Origin: Larix kaempferi | Taxonomy: Eukaryota > Streptophyta > Pinopsida > Pinales > Pinaceae | Assembly (NCBI GenBank): GCA_027924585.1 | Contig: BSBM01000827.1 | Span: forward strand, 744,001 to 808,000 | Length of the DNA: 64,000 nucleotides | Direction of reading: 5' to 3' | In this document: positions 32,442 through 44,300 of the stretch, piece after piece | Numbering within the stretch: position 1 is the first letter of the stretch | Layout: each line of letters begins with the position of its first letter | The notes under the pieces: generated by a model | The model's input: the letters and a program-made list of their open reading frames with translations, nothing else | The model's database searches: none | Told to the model about the DNA's origin: nothing | Program-made: the position numbers and the translations under genes

Positions 32442-34988
32442 ATGGGTGACGAAGATCCAGAAACACTGGATGCTTCGGTCGACATTCAGGAACCGCCTAT
32501 TGACCCTCCGTCTCAGGATGACCATCCAGAGATATCTCTCCATGCTTTAGCTGGAATCACTACTCCCCAAACAATGCGGGTCAGAGGTTACTTCAAGAAG
32601 CTTCCTCTTACAATCCTCATTGATTCTGGTAGCACTCATAATTTCATCGACCCTCGGATCGCCAAACAAGCTGATTGTTTTATCCATCCTTGCTCCAACT
32701 TTGAAGTCATGATTGCCAATGGGGGCACCTTACCTTGCAAAGGGAAGTGTCGAAATGTGCGTATCTCTATGGGAGATTATACCTTGCGCTCTGACATGTT
32801 TGCCTTGCCCTTAGGAGGATGTGATGTGGTTTTGGGCGCTCAATGGCTACGCACACTCGGCCCTATCTTATGGGATTTTGCTGAACTTTGGATGCAGTTT
32901 TCCCTCAATGGACACAAACACACATTGAAAGGATTACAACCAGGTTCTCTCAGCATCATCAGCTCACATCGCATGGAAAAACTCCTCAAGAAGAGTTCAC
33001 ATAGTGTCATCGCTCATATCCATTCCATCCAGATGCAACCATCAGCGGTCTCCACTACTCCTTTGGATCTACAACAAATTCTGGATCGATATACAGGTGT
33101 CTTTGCTGAACCAGTGGGATTACCACCTTCCAGGCCAGAAGACCATCGTATTCAGCTCCTTCCTAGCAGCGTTCCTCCCAACATTAGGCCCTATCGCTAC
33201 CCATTTCACCAAAAAACAGAGATTGAAATGCTCGTTCGGGACTTATTGAAGCAAGGTATTATTCGCCCAAGCACTAGTTCCTTTTCTTCTCCAGTTATTC
33301 TTGTCCGCAAAAAAGATGGGTCATGGCGCCTCTGCATTGACTTCCAAGCACTTAATCACCTCACCATCAAGGATAAGTTTCCAATTCCTGTTGTTGATGA
33401 GCTTCTTGATGAGCTTCATGGGGCTCACTTTTTCTCCAAGTTGGATCTTCGTTCTGGGTATCATCAAATTCGGGTTCATGAGGATGATATTCCTAAAATA
33501 GCTTTCCGCACACATGATGGCCATTATGAGTTTTTGGTCATGCCCTTTGGCCTCACTAATGCTCCTTCCACATTCCAGGCCTTAATGAATAAAATATTTC
33601 GACCCTACTTGCGGAAATTCATTCTGGTATTCTTTGATGATATCCTCATCTACAGTAAAACATGGGATGAACATCTCCAGCATTTGGATCTTGTCATGCA
33701 ACTTTTCTCTGACCATCATCTCCATGCCAAGCAGTCTAAATGTGTTTTTGGACAAAAGGAAGTTGAGTATCTCGGGCACATTATCTCAGCACAAGGGGTT
33801 CGCGTGGATCTTGCCAAAATCGAGGCCATGAACAATTGGCCACATCCTCAGACACTCAAGAGCCTTCGTGGTTTTTTGGGGTTGACTGTCTACTACCGCA
33901 AGTTTGTCAAGGATTATGGGAAGATTGCAGCTCCATTAACTGCTCTATTGAAAAAAGATGCTTTTACATGGACACCTGATGCTCAGTGTGCATTTGACAA
34001 ACTGAAACAAGCTATGTGTACTACACCTGTGCTAGCTATGCCCGATTTTTTCAAGCCCTTCACTATTGAGAGTGATGCTTGCGGCAATGGACTTGGTGCC
34101 GTTCTCCTTCAAGATAAACACCCCATTGCGTTCACCAGCAAAGCCCTTTCAGGTAAGAATTTAGCTGCCTCTACCTATGAGAAGGAAATGATGGCTATTT
34201 TGCATGAAGTACAGAAGTGGCGTCCATACCTATTAGGGAATCATTTCTGCATCAAGACTGATCACCAGAGTCTGAAATATTTCTTGGACCAGCGTGTCTC
34301 CTCCCCGGCACAACAGAAATGGGTTAGCAAACTCATGGGGTATGACTATGAGATCACTTACAAGAAGGGTAAAGACAATATTGTGGCAGATGCTCTTTCT
34401 CGCACATTTGATGCCCAAGGTTCTCTTTCAGCTATTTCTATGCCTGTTCCAAATTGGTTGCAATCTGTTCAACAGGGTTATGTCAATGACTCTTCCTTAT
34501 CTCAGATCATCCAACGCTTGACCAACAATCCTTCTGCTGTCCCACATTACTCTTGGGATGGTGCTTCGCTGCGATACAAGGGTCGTCTGGTGCTGCCCCA
34601 GAGCACAGATCTTCAACAGGCTGTCTTCTATGAACTCCATGCTTCTCCATCGGCCGGGCACTCTGGGTTCCTCAAAACATATGAACGAGCACGGCGTAAC
34701 TTCTTTTGGCAGGGCATGAAAGGGACAATTCAACAGATGGTGGCCGAATGTGATACCTGTCAGCGCAATAAGGGTGAAACAACACTCCTTCCAGGATTGC
34801 TTGAACCCTTGCCCATACCTACACGAATTTGGACATATATTTCTATGGATTTCATTGAAGGGATCCCTAAATCTGGCAGGAAGACAGTGATTCTCGTTGT
34901 GGTTGATCGTCTCTCCAAATATAGTCATTTTTGCGCTCTCATCCATCCCTATACAGCCTCCTCCGTCGCTCAAATTTTTATGGACTAG
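32442..34988 (+). pseudogene. pol: Pol of element 4: protease, RT, RNase H, integrase N-part
   Basis: 848 open codons. Protease LIDSGSTHNFI (about 32616-32648). RT from about 33130: LVRKKDGSWRLCIDF, KLDLRSGYHQIRV, VMPFGLTNAPSTFQ, catalytic FFDD (about 33633-33644), YLGHIISAQG. RNase H: ESDACGNGLGAVLLQ (about 34069), TDHQSLKYFL and ADALSRTF. Integrase zinc module: SAGHSGFLKTYERA to CDTCQRN (about 34652-34770), then ISMDFIEGIP with the first catalytic Asp. In-frame TAG at 34986-34988 truncates integrase; sequence beyond continues in the same frame. Confidence 0.95.
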
Positions 34989-35879
34989 ATCTTTCGTCTT
35001 CATGGCATCCCTTCTTCCATTGTCTTGGATCGTGATGCGACTTTGACTAGTCATTTCTGGACATAACTATTTCGCCACACTGGCACCAAACTGAAGATGA
35101 GTTCAGGGTATCACCCACAAACAGATGGTCAGACGAAAATTGTCAATAAATGCTTGGAAACTTATCTTCGTTGCTTCACCTCGGAACAACAACATCAGTG
35201 GGCAAAGTGGCTCCCTCTCGCTGAATGGTGGTACAATACCTCTTACCATACTGCCTCTAAAATGACCCCATATGAAGCAGTCTATGGTCAGGCACCTCCA
35301 GCTCTTCTTCCATACACCCCCACCAGTTCACCAGTTCAGGAAGTTGACAAGGTCCTTCGCAACCGCGATCAGATTCTTCACATTTTGCGGGACAATCTTC
35401 ACATGGCAAGAAATCGCATGAAGCAACAAGCTGATCAGCACCGTTCGGAGCGCACTTTTCAAGTCGGCGATATGGCTTTTCTTCGTCTCCAGCCGTACAA
35501 ACAATCCTCCTTGAAACTCAAAGGGAGTCATAAGCTCGCTCCAAAGTTCTATGGGCCATATCGGATTCTTCAGAGGATTGGGTCCGTTGCTTATAAATTG
35601 GAACTTCCTCCTTCTTCCCGCATTCATCCAGTCTTTCATGTCTCTTGTCTGAAGAAATTTCTTGGCACCAACATCAGCGACCAAATTTTTTTACCTGAAC
35701 TGGATAATGAAGGATCCATCCTTTTGGAGCCAGAGGCCATCCTCAATCGGCGCATGCGTCAGCTTCTCTCTCGCTCTATCACAGAGGTCTTAATTCAGTG
35801 GCACGGCATGCAACCAGAGGATGCTACATGGGAACCACTCCTTCAGATTCAACAACAATTTCCACATCTAAAGCTTTGA
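34989..35879 (+). pseudogene. pol: Integrase C-part and chromodomain, element 4
   Basis: After the TAG come IFRLHGIPSSIVLDRDATLT (second Asp), a TAA near 35063, SGYHPQTDGQTKIVNKCLE (about 35104-35160) where the catalytic Glu of the family's QTE is Lys, then the open frame to 35879. The GPY/F region (KFYGPYRILQRIG) and a C-terminal chromodomain (AILNRRMRQLL, EVLIQWHGMQPEDATWEP, about 35738-35840) place it among chromoviruses. The chromodomain targets integration to marked chromatin. The protein ends 17 bases before the purine tract. Confidence 0.93.
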
Positions 35880-35895
35880 GGACAAAGCTTTTTTT

Positions 35896-35908
35896 AAGGA
35901 GGAGGGGA
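35896..35908 (+). other. Polypurine tract, element 4
   Basis: AAGGAGGAGGGGA directly abutting the 3' LTR: the plus-strand primer. Confidence 0.92.
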
Positions 35909-36282
35909 TGTTAGGAACCCATGTCTTTACTTTGTTAGTATGTTGTTGTTGGACGCATATGCTTTGTAAGTCGTCCCGTAGTATTTGTTGATCAATAGTT
36001 TGTGTTATTGTTGCTGGCGCTATGCTTTGTAAGTCGCTCGTATTATTGTTAATCCATAGTTTGTAACGGCCCATGGTTTCGACCCATAGTATTGGCGCCT
36101 AGAATTAGTATATAAGTGTGTGTTGAGACCTATGAAGGCACCGTGAAGTTATTTGTATTGATCTTGCTCAAAGGAGGTTGCCCCCTCGAAGTGGTCTGTG
36201 ATCAATACAAAAGTGATTCTGAGTTCTGTCATTTCTGCTATTTCGCGTATTCTTGTTAATTAATTGTTGCAGGTGCCTCACA
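35909..36282 (+). repeat. 3' LTR, element 4
   Basis: 374 bp, same ends as the 5' LTR, with about 7-8 differences (for example one missing A in GGCGC-ATATG and CAGTA/TATTA changes). Followed by the TTATC duplication. Confidence 0.95.
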
Positions 36283-37854
36283 TTATCCACATTGATCACC
36301 AACCACTGCAATATCTATAGGCCTAAAGTAAGCTTCAACAAACCATTCACTACAAGTGCATGGGGTTTTTACAACAATTTCATCTAATCATAAAGTATAA
36401 GAAGGGAGACAATAATACGTATGATTTCAAAGCTACCCACATCCAAGATTACAACTTTGGAAATTCTTATGCACATGGAGCATTTCATCCATGATGCATA
36501 TAAAGAGGCATACATAGAAAATGAGGACTCTAGTAAGGTATTTTTATATCTATAGGGCCAAATTCATGTAGAATGAGGTGACAATAAGGTGGACTATTGT
36601 CTTCAGGATGGGTTTCTCTACAAGCTAGAAAAGCTTCGTATTCGTAAAGGTGAAAGATTGCAGTTTACCAGGGAGGCTCACTGTTCAAATTTACAGGGAA
36701 TTTTGGTGTTGGGAAGACAATTGCAAGTTAAAGAGGTATGTGTATTGGACTAGAATGCGAGAACATGTGGTTAGGTTTATTAGAGGATGCATACTTTTTT
36801 GTGTCAATGAGCCCAATAATAGAGTGCAAGGTCTATACCATCAATTACTTGTAAGTACTAGACAATAGGAGAGCATCTCCATGGATTTTGTGGGTAGTTT
36901 GCTAAGAATGAGGAAGGGACATCACTATCTATTTGTGATAGTTGACATGTTTAGAAATATGTGCATTCTCATGCATTGTAAAAACACCATCAAGGGACAA
37001 TATGAAACAAACATGTCCTTTGAAAAGGTATGTGTGCACTTTGGGATACCAAGGAGCATCTTCTTGGATAGAGATATTGTATTTCCCAATTCCTTTTGGA
37101 CTACAATTTGAGAGAAGAAGGACACTAAGTTGAAGAGGTTTACAACTTTCCATCCACGGATGGATGGGAAAACATAAATAGTGAATAGGGTATTTATTAA
37201 ACTTTTGAGGGGTTACAACCATAAGCATCTAAGAACCTGGGATGAAAATATGATTTATATTCAACACTCCTATAGCAGATCAATCCATACTTCTACTAAT
37301 AAGTCACCTTTTGAATCTTGCTTTGGATATTTTCCATAAGCTTCACCCTTAGATATTGCATATGGAAAACAAGGAGGCATGAGGAAAGACATCACAGGAC
37401 AAGCATTGAAGGCTGCAAATTTTGTTGAGAAGATTAGGAAAATCCAATTGCAAGTACAAGAGACATTGAATAAGTCATGGGAAAAGTACAAGGTCATGCA
37501 TGATCAACAAAAAAATGAGAAAGCATTCAAGGTGGGCAATAGATTTTGCTTGCGTCTAAACAACGAAAGGCTACCTGGTTTTGGTAAGAAGATCAAGGTT
37601 TTGTTGTATGGTCCTTTTGAATTATTGGAGAAGGTGACTGATAATGGCTATATACTCAATCTACCACCATATATGTTCATTTACTTAGTAGTGAATGAGG
37701 AGCGTTTGAAGCTCTACAAGCATTTAATGTTGGACCAGGAAACCGAAAAGCATGTCCTACCTGCCATATAGGATTTGGTACCATAAGCTCATGCATAGTT
37801 AGAAAAATATACAATTTTGTAGAAGAAGTCCATAACAACTAGAGGATGGCAGTA
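36283..37854 (+). pseudogene. RNase H end and integrase, element 3A
   Basis: IDHQPLQYL at the start completes RNase H. Integrase follows in mixed frames: RMREHVVRFIRGC-type zinc module, ISMDFVGSLLRMRKG (about 36871), a second Asp block (IFLDRDIVF), KRFTTFHPRMDGKT then a stop at the expected Glu region, and the C-terminal part (VGNRFCLRL, LLYGPFELLEKV, NEERLKLY) to about 37770. It runs to the LINE B junction at 37854/37855. Many stops. Confidence 0.82.
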
Positions 37855-39571
37855 TGAAATCCAATTTGATAGCTGCCACCTGCAAATGTTTGGCTTTAAT
37901 GGAGTGAAGACATTTCCTTGCATCTCCCACCACCTCATGAATGAGGTACCCCTTCAAAAAACAAACTACTCGATAGACATATATTTCAGAGAGAAAGGGT
38001 TTCAACTAGATAGCCAATATTTTCGCTATCATCTTATAGACCCCATTGCAGAGTGAAATAGGTATGAAATCTGCAAAAGTAACTAGCATATCATATTTTG
38101 GTATTAATGCAATAAAATTAGAGTTCAGGACCGAAGGAACCACCCCAACAAATCCTACCCAAATAAATAAATAAAAGTTCAAGAAAAATTCAGGAGGCCA
38201 ACCATCCGGACCAGGGCTCTTATCCCTTCGAAGCATATCAAGGAACCTTGAAGTTCCTCTAAGGTAACATCCCTGGACAAGGCCTCACTATCTTCCACAT
38301 ACAACATGCGAGGGAATTTATAGATAACATTAAGCATCCCCAACATATCACATTGAGCCGGTTCCGAGTAGAGTCCGTGAAAATAGGAGATAACCTCCTC
38401 CGACAGACTAGTGAAAACTTTAATCGTAAGCCTATCAGAGTCAATAAGGTCCCAACTAGTGTTCACATTCTTACGATGGGAAGCCACCCATTGAAAATAC
38501 TTGGTATTCAAATCTATAGCCTCTAACGAGAGTGCCCTACTCTTCAGACGCCATTCCATCTCCTCTTCCTCTAGGATATCCATTTTCTCTAATTCTAGGT
38601 AGGAAATTAAATCCTTCCTCCCCCTGTAAGAAAATATAAGTGGATCAACAAAATATAATTCCTGTAATTTCGATTCCACCCCCACCAATAATTCAACCCT
38701 GGAACGCCTTTAAGACACATTCTATTCCCTTACATTGGCCTTGAGAATTTTAAGGTTCCTGGAAATTGAAAGGCGGAACTCCCCTCCTCCCCCCTCAAAT
38801 GGACCCAATAATTTTTAATCAAAGCTCAAAATCACGACAAGCTCTCCAACTAGAATTATACTTAAACAGAACACCAGGTTTGACCATCAGGGAACCAATT
38901 TCCAAAAAGATAGGGAAGTGATCCAAAAATAAGCAAGACCCAACCCATGATCTGAACATATTTCTATCTTCAAAGAAATTAACATTCATGAAAAATCTGT
39001 CAAGGCATTTATAAATACCTTGATCTACAGTCCGCTTATTACTCTAGGTAGGTTTGACATCAATCTAGCCATGCAATGCAAATAGGTACCTAAAATCACC
39101 AGCCTGAGAGTCTGACCGCACCAAACTGCCCTAAATCTCCTCCACTTCCAAAGTAAGATTCATGTCGCCACCCATGATAAGTGACCCTACCCAAGTGCAT
39201 TCCCTATTAAGCACCGACGTCCATAAATCAAATATATCCTCATAAGGCCCATAAATGTTAAGTATCAAGAAGTTCTAGTCCAATTCCTGACAAAGTGATC
39301 CGACCCCCAAAATAGACTAACCACCAAAAGTATTATAGACCCGCAACCGCTTGGAAACCCCATAAATGATACCTCCAGATCTCCCACACGCATCCACAAA
39401 AAAACACATAGTAGGAAACATCTTCTCTAGTTTCCTAACAACCTCCAGTCCCAAAGTCATCGTCTCTTGAAGTAACAAAATATCAGAATTCTCCACCACC
39501 ACTAAATGCTTGATAGCTAGTAGTTTGGCCTACCCTCCAAGGCCTCTAACATTAATAGAAATTAGTTTCAT
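37855..39571 (-). pseudogene. LINE B ORF2 (endonuclease and start of RT)
   Basis: Starts at the ATG overlapping the ORF1 stop (39571-39569). The endonuclease shows ILLLQETMTLG and GRSGGIIYGVS (39317-39502). The RT start DKSPGPDGWPPEFF (near 38236-38180), FIALIPKYD and ISLCNGVYKMIAKILAI are visible. Truncated before the catalytic FVDD. Confidence 0.82.
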
Positions 39572-41650
39572 CAGGTATCCCCTTCCTGGGGATTACATTC
39601 TCTAAGTACCAATGATATTTGAAGTTGACGACGTTGAGAAACCTCCTGCTTGGCCTTTTATTTAGCGTGGAACATAAAGGTTTTACGTCCAGCTTTCCCG
39701 GACAAAAAATAAGTGGATTGTTCTATAGATATACCTTCTATAACCCTCACATTTTTCATGCAGGAATGCAGGAAATATGGGCCACGAATATCACTTCTAT
39801 ATATTCTACCTCCTTCATTCGAAATAGACAGTTGGGGGGCATCCAACACTCCACCTTTTTCCGGTTCCTTCACCGTCACATCTCCCGATGCATCGAAAAG
39901 AGGTGGCATCGAATCAACCATAACGGGTAGGAAACTATCAAACAAATTTTACACCACCTTGCATGCATTCGACACCACAACCTCGTCGTCAACCAAATCC
40001 CCAGGTGTCTCATTAAATACCTTTCCATAGTCTTCCCATAGTTCCACTATTTTTACCAACTGCCTGCAAGAAAGTTCATATCCCTCCAAGAAAGACTCAA
40101 TGGTCAGAAAATTATCATCATTCTTACTAGGATTTGAGGGGAGAACAAAATCTCTGATAATCTCGTCGCTGAGCCGCTCCTTCTCCACCGGGCACCGAAC
40201 AATCTCATCATCTGCCTCCGATTTCAAATATTGGGAAGATCTCTCGTCCCCTCCAGGTACCTCTTTACGTTTACATATTTTCTTAACAAATTGTAATTCA
40301 CAATCTACCACGACATGACCATATAAGTGGCAACGATCACAACTAAATGCTACATTGGGATAATCCAACAGTTGTGAGAAAATGTTCTCACCAACAACAA
40401 AGTCCAAGGTCTTGAAGAGCCCCTGGCTCGCATCCACCTCCACTAAAATGCGCGCCACTGAATGCCTCTAAGATTTGAATATATCCGCATCCACAATAAT
40501 AAATTTTCCTATAGCATCCCCAATAGCCTTAAATCCTTCCTCAGACCAAAATTCCAATGAGAGAAACGAAAGTTTAACCCAGATAGGAAAGGAATCCAAC
40601 GCGTTTTTATGGGGATCGAACAAGGGGTTCCATGACTTGATTGCTAAGGGAATTTTACCCAAGAACCACACCCGATGCACGATAACTTCTGCATCTTCCA
40701 TTGATTTAAATTCAAAACCAAACCATGCATGAGGTAAACCAAATACCTTTGGAGATGAAGAAATCACCTTAGACCAGTTATTAGCAACCCATTCTTTCAC
40801 AACGGCCTATGAGAATTTTCTGCCATAGAATCCTTCGATGAGCACCCGGGAGGTGAATTTTGGAATCTCCATAACCAAAATTCCTCTCCCAACAACTAGC
40901 TCCTTACAGACGCCTTTAGAATGCATGACTTTTTTTTTCTTCTGCTTACCCTGAGAACCCAAAAGACTGGGCCCCGATCTCCCTAAGAATTTGACAGACC
41001 GACCTTCCAATTCTTCCTGAAGGAGAAAATTTCCAATGAAACCACCGCCTTTGAGCTCTTCCGAAGAGCACGAAGGAAACACAAGAGCGCAAGCCACAAA
41101 GTATTCACAAATATGTTTAGAAAATGGAGACTTACCGGATATCGCTGGATCTGACAACCCATCATGAGTTGTTGTACCTAGCTCTTCATTGGAGTTAATG
41201 GCATTTAGTCTGTCCCACTTCTCCAAAGGAGAAGTGTGATTCGAACCAGCCGTAGAATTGGGGATCATGCCATTAGGGAAAGCCCAATTTGCATGTGTAT
41301 CCAGATCAAGACTATCGCATCACTCCTTCGAATGAAACTTGGGGAATCAGTCCACCACCGAGGGTACAATGAAGTCCATATCCAACGTACCCGCTCCCAA
41401 TTGCACCAACGGAACCGGTAATGATCCGAAATAGAGTGGAGGTCCAGGGTTTGATAGCTCCACCACCCCCTATCAGCCGTATTAAATTCCCAGCTATAAG
41501 CATTGGTTCTATTGCTCCGATCAGGCGTTGAAGTTCCTCCCCACCTCCAGATCCTTTTTTGGAAAAAAACTCGAAATGCGTCAAGAAGATACTAGAACCA
41601 TAATTGGATTCATTTGAATAATCAAACAGTGTTCCGCACACTACCTCCAT
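39571..41650 (-). pseudogene. LINE B ORF1 (DUF4283 and zinc-knuckle RNA-binding protein)
   Basis: The start ATG at 41650 (MEVVCGTLFDYSNESN) is chosen because the context CCTCCATGGAGG is good and it opens the homologous frame. About 690 codons before decay. A Gly-rich N-terminus is followed by a DUF4283-type region (FGLPHAWFGFEFKSMEDAE, ALDSFPIWVKLSFLSLEFW, IGDAIGKFI, 40800-40470), then ILVEVDASQGLFKTLD and a zinc knuckle CDRCHLYGHVVVDC (about 40340-40299) with all ligands. An acidic tail ends at 39571-39573. Frameshifts and stops are present. Confidence 0.82.
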
Positions 41651-41859
41651 GGAGGCGGCAAGAGGCCGAAGCCCGCACACCAGAACAAACCCTAGTCTTC
41701 AAACCCTAGACACCACCCCCACTCTCTCGCTTCCCAAAGTCGTAATCCTTGGTCATCAACGAGTATGAAGAGGATGGTTGGTGGATCTGTTGGCATTAAT
41801 TTTGGTTAAAGTAAGGTTAGATTGGGTGAGAGCAGATCACTAGGTTTATAAAATTGCCT

Positions 41860-42593
41860 CTTATGTTTGGTATATCTCCCAAGAATGTAGATGTTCTCTT
41901 TAAGTACCTAGGCGGTCTACACAATCATTTATGGAGGTGAGTGACAATCTTCAAATCTAAGATAGAGGATGAGGCCTATGTGCAAGCACAATATCTAAAG
42001 AATACGAGTAAGAATAAATGATGGTTATAAGAAGAAATATTAACAAAATGTTTCTAAGGAGGGAAAGAAGTGGAAAAGAAAGGACAATAATATTAAAAAC
42101 CACTGGACATCAGTGCAGAGATCCAAACAACCAATGGAACCATTGTGATATCGATGGTTACACCAAAAATAAGTATTAGAAGCCACATCCTAAGTTGAGT
42201 CCAAAGAACCATAATGCCAAAAAGAATAACATGCTAGCCATGGATTTAAGCTACCAAGTAGAGAGTAGCTCATATGTAGATGAAAATATTTCGTACACTA
42301 CATTGCAAAAGGAGATGAATATGAGTAGCCTCCATCCCAAGGAAGAGAAGTAGATGACTAAAATCTTCCATATTAAGATCCATGTTAATAATACAAAGGT
42401 GGATGCTCTATTTGATTTTGGTTCATAGGCCAATGTCTTAGTTAGAAGATATGTCCAACAAGCTTGGGATGGAATTTCATGACCATCCTCAGCCATATCC
42501 ATTAAGATGGGTAAATAAGGATGTAAAGTGAAGGCTCACTAAGCAGTGTAAGATGAAATTTGTTATTAGTGCAAACTATATTGATGAAGTGGA
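41860..42593 (+). pseudogene. Gag C-part and protease start, element 3B
   Basis: The Gag fragment VDVLFKYLGGLHNHLW (about 41890-41937) and DEAYVQAQYLKNT precede a decayed zinc knuckle (HCDIDGYTKNKY; first and last Cys and the His changed) near 42150. The protease reads KVDALFDFGS (about 42390-42420), with Phe where the family has Ser. Then comes MEFHDHPQPYPLRWVNKDVK. The frame is cut by the solo LTR after YIDEVDV. Confidence 0.72.
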
Positions 42594-43215
42594 TGTTAGA
42601 AAAACAGGATCGCAGAGCAGTAACAATAAACAAAAATGAAAATATAATCACACATACACATTACAAGAGAGACACAGATATATCGTGGTTCACCCAACTT
42701 GGGCTACGTCCACACTAAATTTGCCAGTCCTTATTATTATTATCGTCCAGCAAGTCGAAGGGATACAACCTGGAGCACAATCGCTGCACTTCCTCTTCTC
42801 TGTTTTACAGTCTCTCTCCAAATCTCAAAGATCTTTACAATGCATAAAACCTAATACATCAATCCTAGCCGTATTACAATGTCCTTCTTTTATAAGGGAA
42901 ATACAATGGGAAAATACCACGGGATACCCAAAACCATGGGCCCGCAAAACAGTTGGCGAAAAATAGCCCCAAAAATTTCCTTCGGGGGCGTTGCCCCTGA
43001 ACCCCCGCCGGGGGACCGCTGGCCCTCGGACCCCCCAGCTAGGGGGGATGGTCCCCCCTGGAACCCCGTGGGGGGGCGATGCCCCCCCACACCCCCCCAC
43101 ACCCCCCCGCTGAGGTGAGTGTACAGTCCACCTACACATCATATAGAACTGGGGTACAAACACGGCTGATACAATATCATCTATGAGACTAGAAGATCTG
43201 GCTCCACAACCAACA
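42594..43215 (-). mobile_element. Solo LTR with GC-rich palindromes, in gypsy 3B protease
   Basis: 622 bp from TGTTAGAAAAAC to CACAACCAACA, with the perfect 5-bp duplication GTGGA (42589-42593, 43216-43220). Orientation is minus: the minus strand ends GGACGTAGCCCAAGTTGG...GAACCACG, a common plant LTR U5 motif. A very GC-rich block (42983-43110) contains several palindromes and three C7 runs. Protease coding resumes after it (VEVDVAPLNV). Confidence 0.92.
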
Positions 43216-44300
43216 GTGGAGGTAGATGTAGCACCACTTAATGTGTTGGTGTAGTGTTTGTAAGCACTTGCATGTACCCAAGGGTTTCAAACTTCGTGAG
43301 AAGAGAAAATTCAATACCTCCTAATTAAGGATTGGAAGTCCTTCATCATCAATGCACACACATGTAAATCAAAGATCTCTCTAGTAAGTGTTTACTATGA
43401 CAAGAAATTGATGAGTTATAGTATGAAGAGTGTATTGTTTTTCTCAAGGGAGAATTAGCCAAGAGAAGAATTGGTAAAAGTAAAGGTATCCTTGCAGGGT
43501 TGTACTAAAGAGTATAAACAAAATTTGGAAGACCTTTTCTAGGCATAAAGAGAAGTATTTTAGGAGCTCAAAGGGTTACCACCTAAGAGGGAAGTGGAGC
43601 ATGAGATAGAGTTGTTTCCTAACTCCCAACTTATATATATTGGGTTGTATAGAAAATCCATTATAGAACCAGATGAAGTGAATAAATGGTTGCAGTAGTG
43701 GTTAGAGCAAGGATTAATTCAACATCTCACCTTGCAGTTCACCTATCATCATAGTACCCAAGAAGGATGAGAATTGGAGAATTTGTATTGACAATATAGG
43801 TTTAAATCAGATTACTCTCGATAATCAATACCCTTTTCCTGAGATCGATGACTTACTAGATCAATTGCAACATGCCAAGTACCTCACAAAGTTGGATCTC
43901 AAATCAAAATACCACTAGGTACAAGTTAAAGAAGAAGACGTCTAAAAGACTACCTTCAAGACAAGGCAATGTTTATATGAATGTCCACTAATGGTTTTTG
44001 GCTTATGTAATGCATCAACTACACTTATGGGGTTGATGAAATTATGTATTGCATCCATTTATAAATTCATTTGTAATAGTGTACTTGGATGATATATCGG
44101 TGTATATCTCTACCTGGGAAGGTCATATCTCACGTCCCATGTAGGTGTTAGAGATCCTAAAAAATAACCAACTATTTACAAACCTTGAAAAATGTCAATT
44201 TGATAGGCGATCATTGGTACATATGGGGTATGTGTTTGGTGGAGGGGAACTCAAGATAGATAATGTAAAGTTGGTGGCCATAATCAAGTGGAAAACTCCT
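43216..44300 (+). pseudogene. Protease end and RT, element 3B
   Basis: LIKDWKSFIINAHTCKSKIS and SVLFFSRENQ-type blocks end the protease region. The RT follows from about 43570: LKGLPPKREVEHEIELFPN, GLYRKSIIEPDEVNKWLQ, VPKKDENWRICID-like, then YPFPEIDDLLDQLQHAKYL, and after frameshifts FGLCNASTTLMGLMN and VIVYLDDISVYISTW. Here YLDD is intact, unlike in 3A. Many stops. Confidence 0.8.

Larger units (their letters stand above)
30109..36282 (+). mobile_element. Element 4: nearly complete young chromovirus (Ty3/gypsy)
   Basis: 6,174 bp with LTRs at 30109-30483 and 35909-36282 that differ at only about 7-8 positions, and a perfect TTATC duplication (30104-30108, 36283-36287). Primer site, Gag, protease, RT, RNase H, integrase, chromodomain and polypurine tract are all present. 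The inactivating lesions are few: two stops and a 4-nt deletion in Gag, two stops in integrase, and Lys for the catalytic Glu. It interrupts RNase H of element 3A. Element 5 is a deleted relative. Confidence 0.95.
27918..37854 (+). mobile_element. Gypsy element 3A, fragmented by an LTR and by element 4
   Basis: Three pieces make one decayed gypsy Pol: 27918-28272 (RT), 29698-30108 (RT end and RNase H) and 36283-37854 (RNase H end and integrase). The breaks are explained by the LTR at 28273-29697 and by element 4 at 30109-36282. The left end joins LINE A and the right end joins LINE B. It is paralogous to element 3B. Confidence 0.82.
37855..41750 (-). mobile_element. LINE B: L1-type non-LTR retrotransposon, 3'-truncated
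   Basis: Close relative of LINE A. It has a likely 5' UTR (about 41651-41750 on the minus strand, pyrimidine/purine-rich, starting near GGATTACGACTTTGGG), ORF1 from the ATG at 41650 and the first part of ORF2. The 3' end is cut at 37855 within RT, where it joins gypsy 3A. Its 5' boundary with gypsy 3B is approximate. Confidence 0.85.
41751..44300 (+). mobile_element. Gypsy element 3B (Gag, protease, RT start), interrupted by a solo LTR
   Basis: A decayed gypsy element paralogous to 3A. Gag and protease lie left of the solo LTR (42594-43215), the protease end and RT right of it. The RT part matches 3A from about 43945 onward and ends at the LTR at 44301, the same target site as in 3A. Left boundary with LINE B is approximate. 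Confidence 0.8.

Noticed and set aside
42825-43163. Pro/Gly-rich ORFs on both strands
   Set aside because: Products of the GC-rich palindromic block of the solo LTR; they disagree in frame and have no homology.
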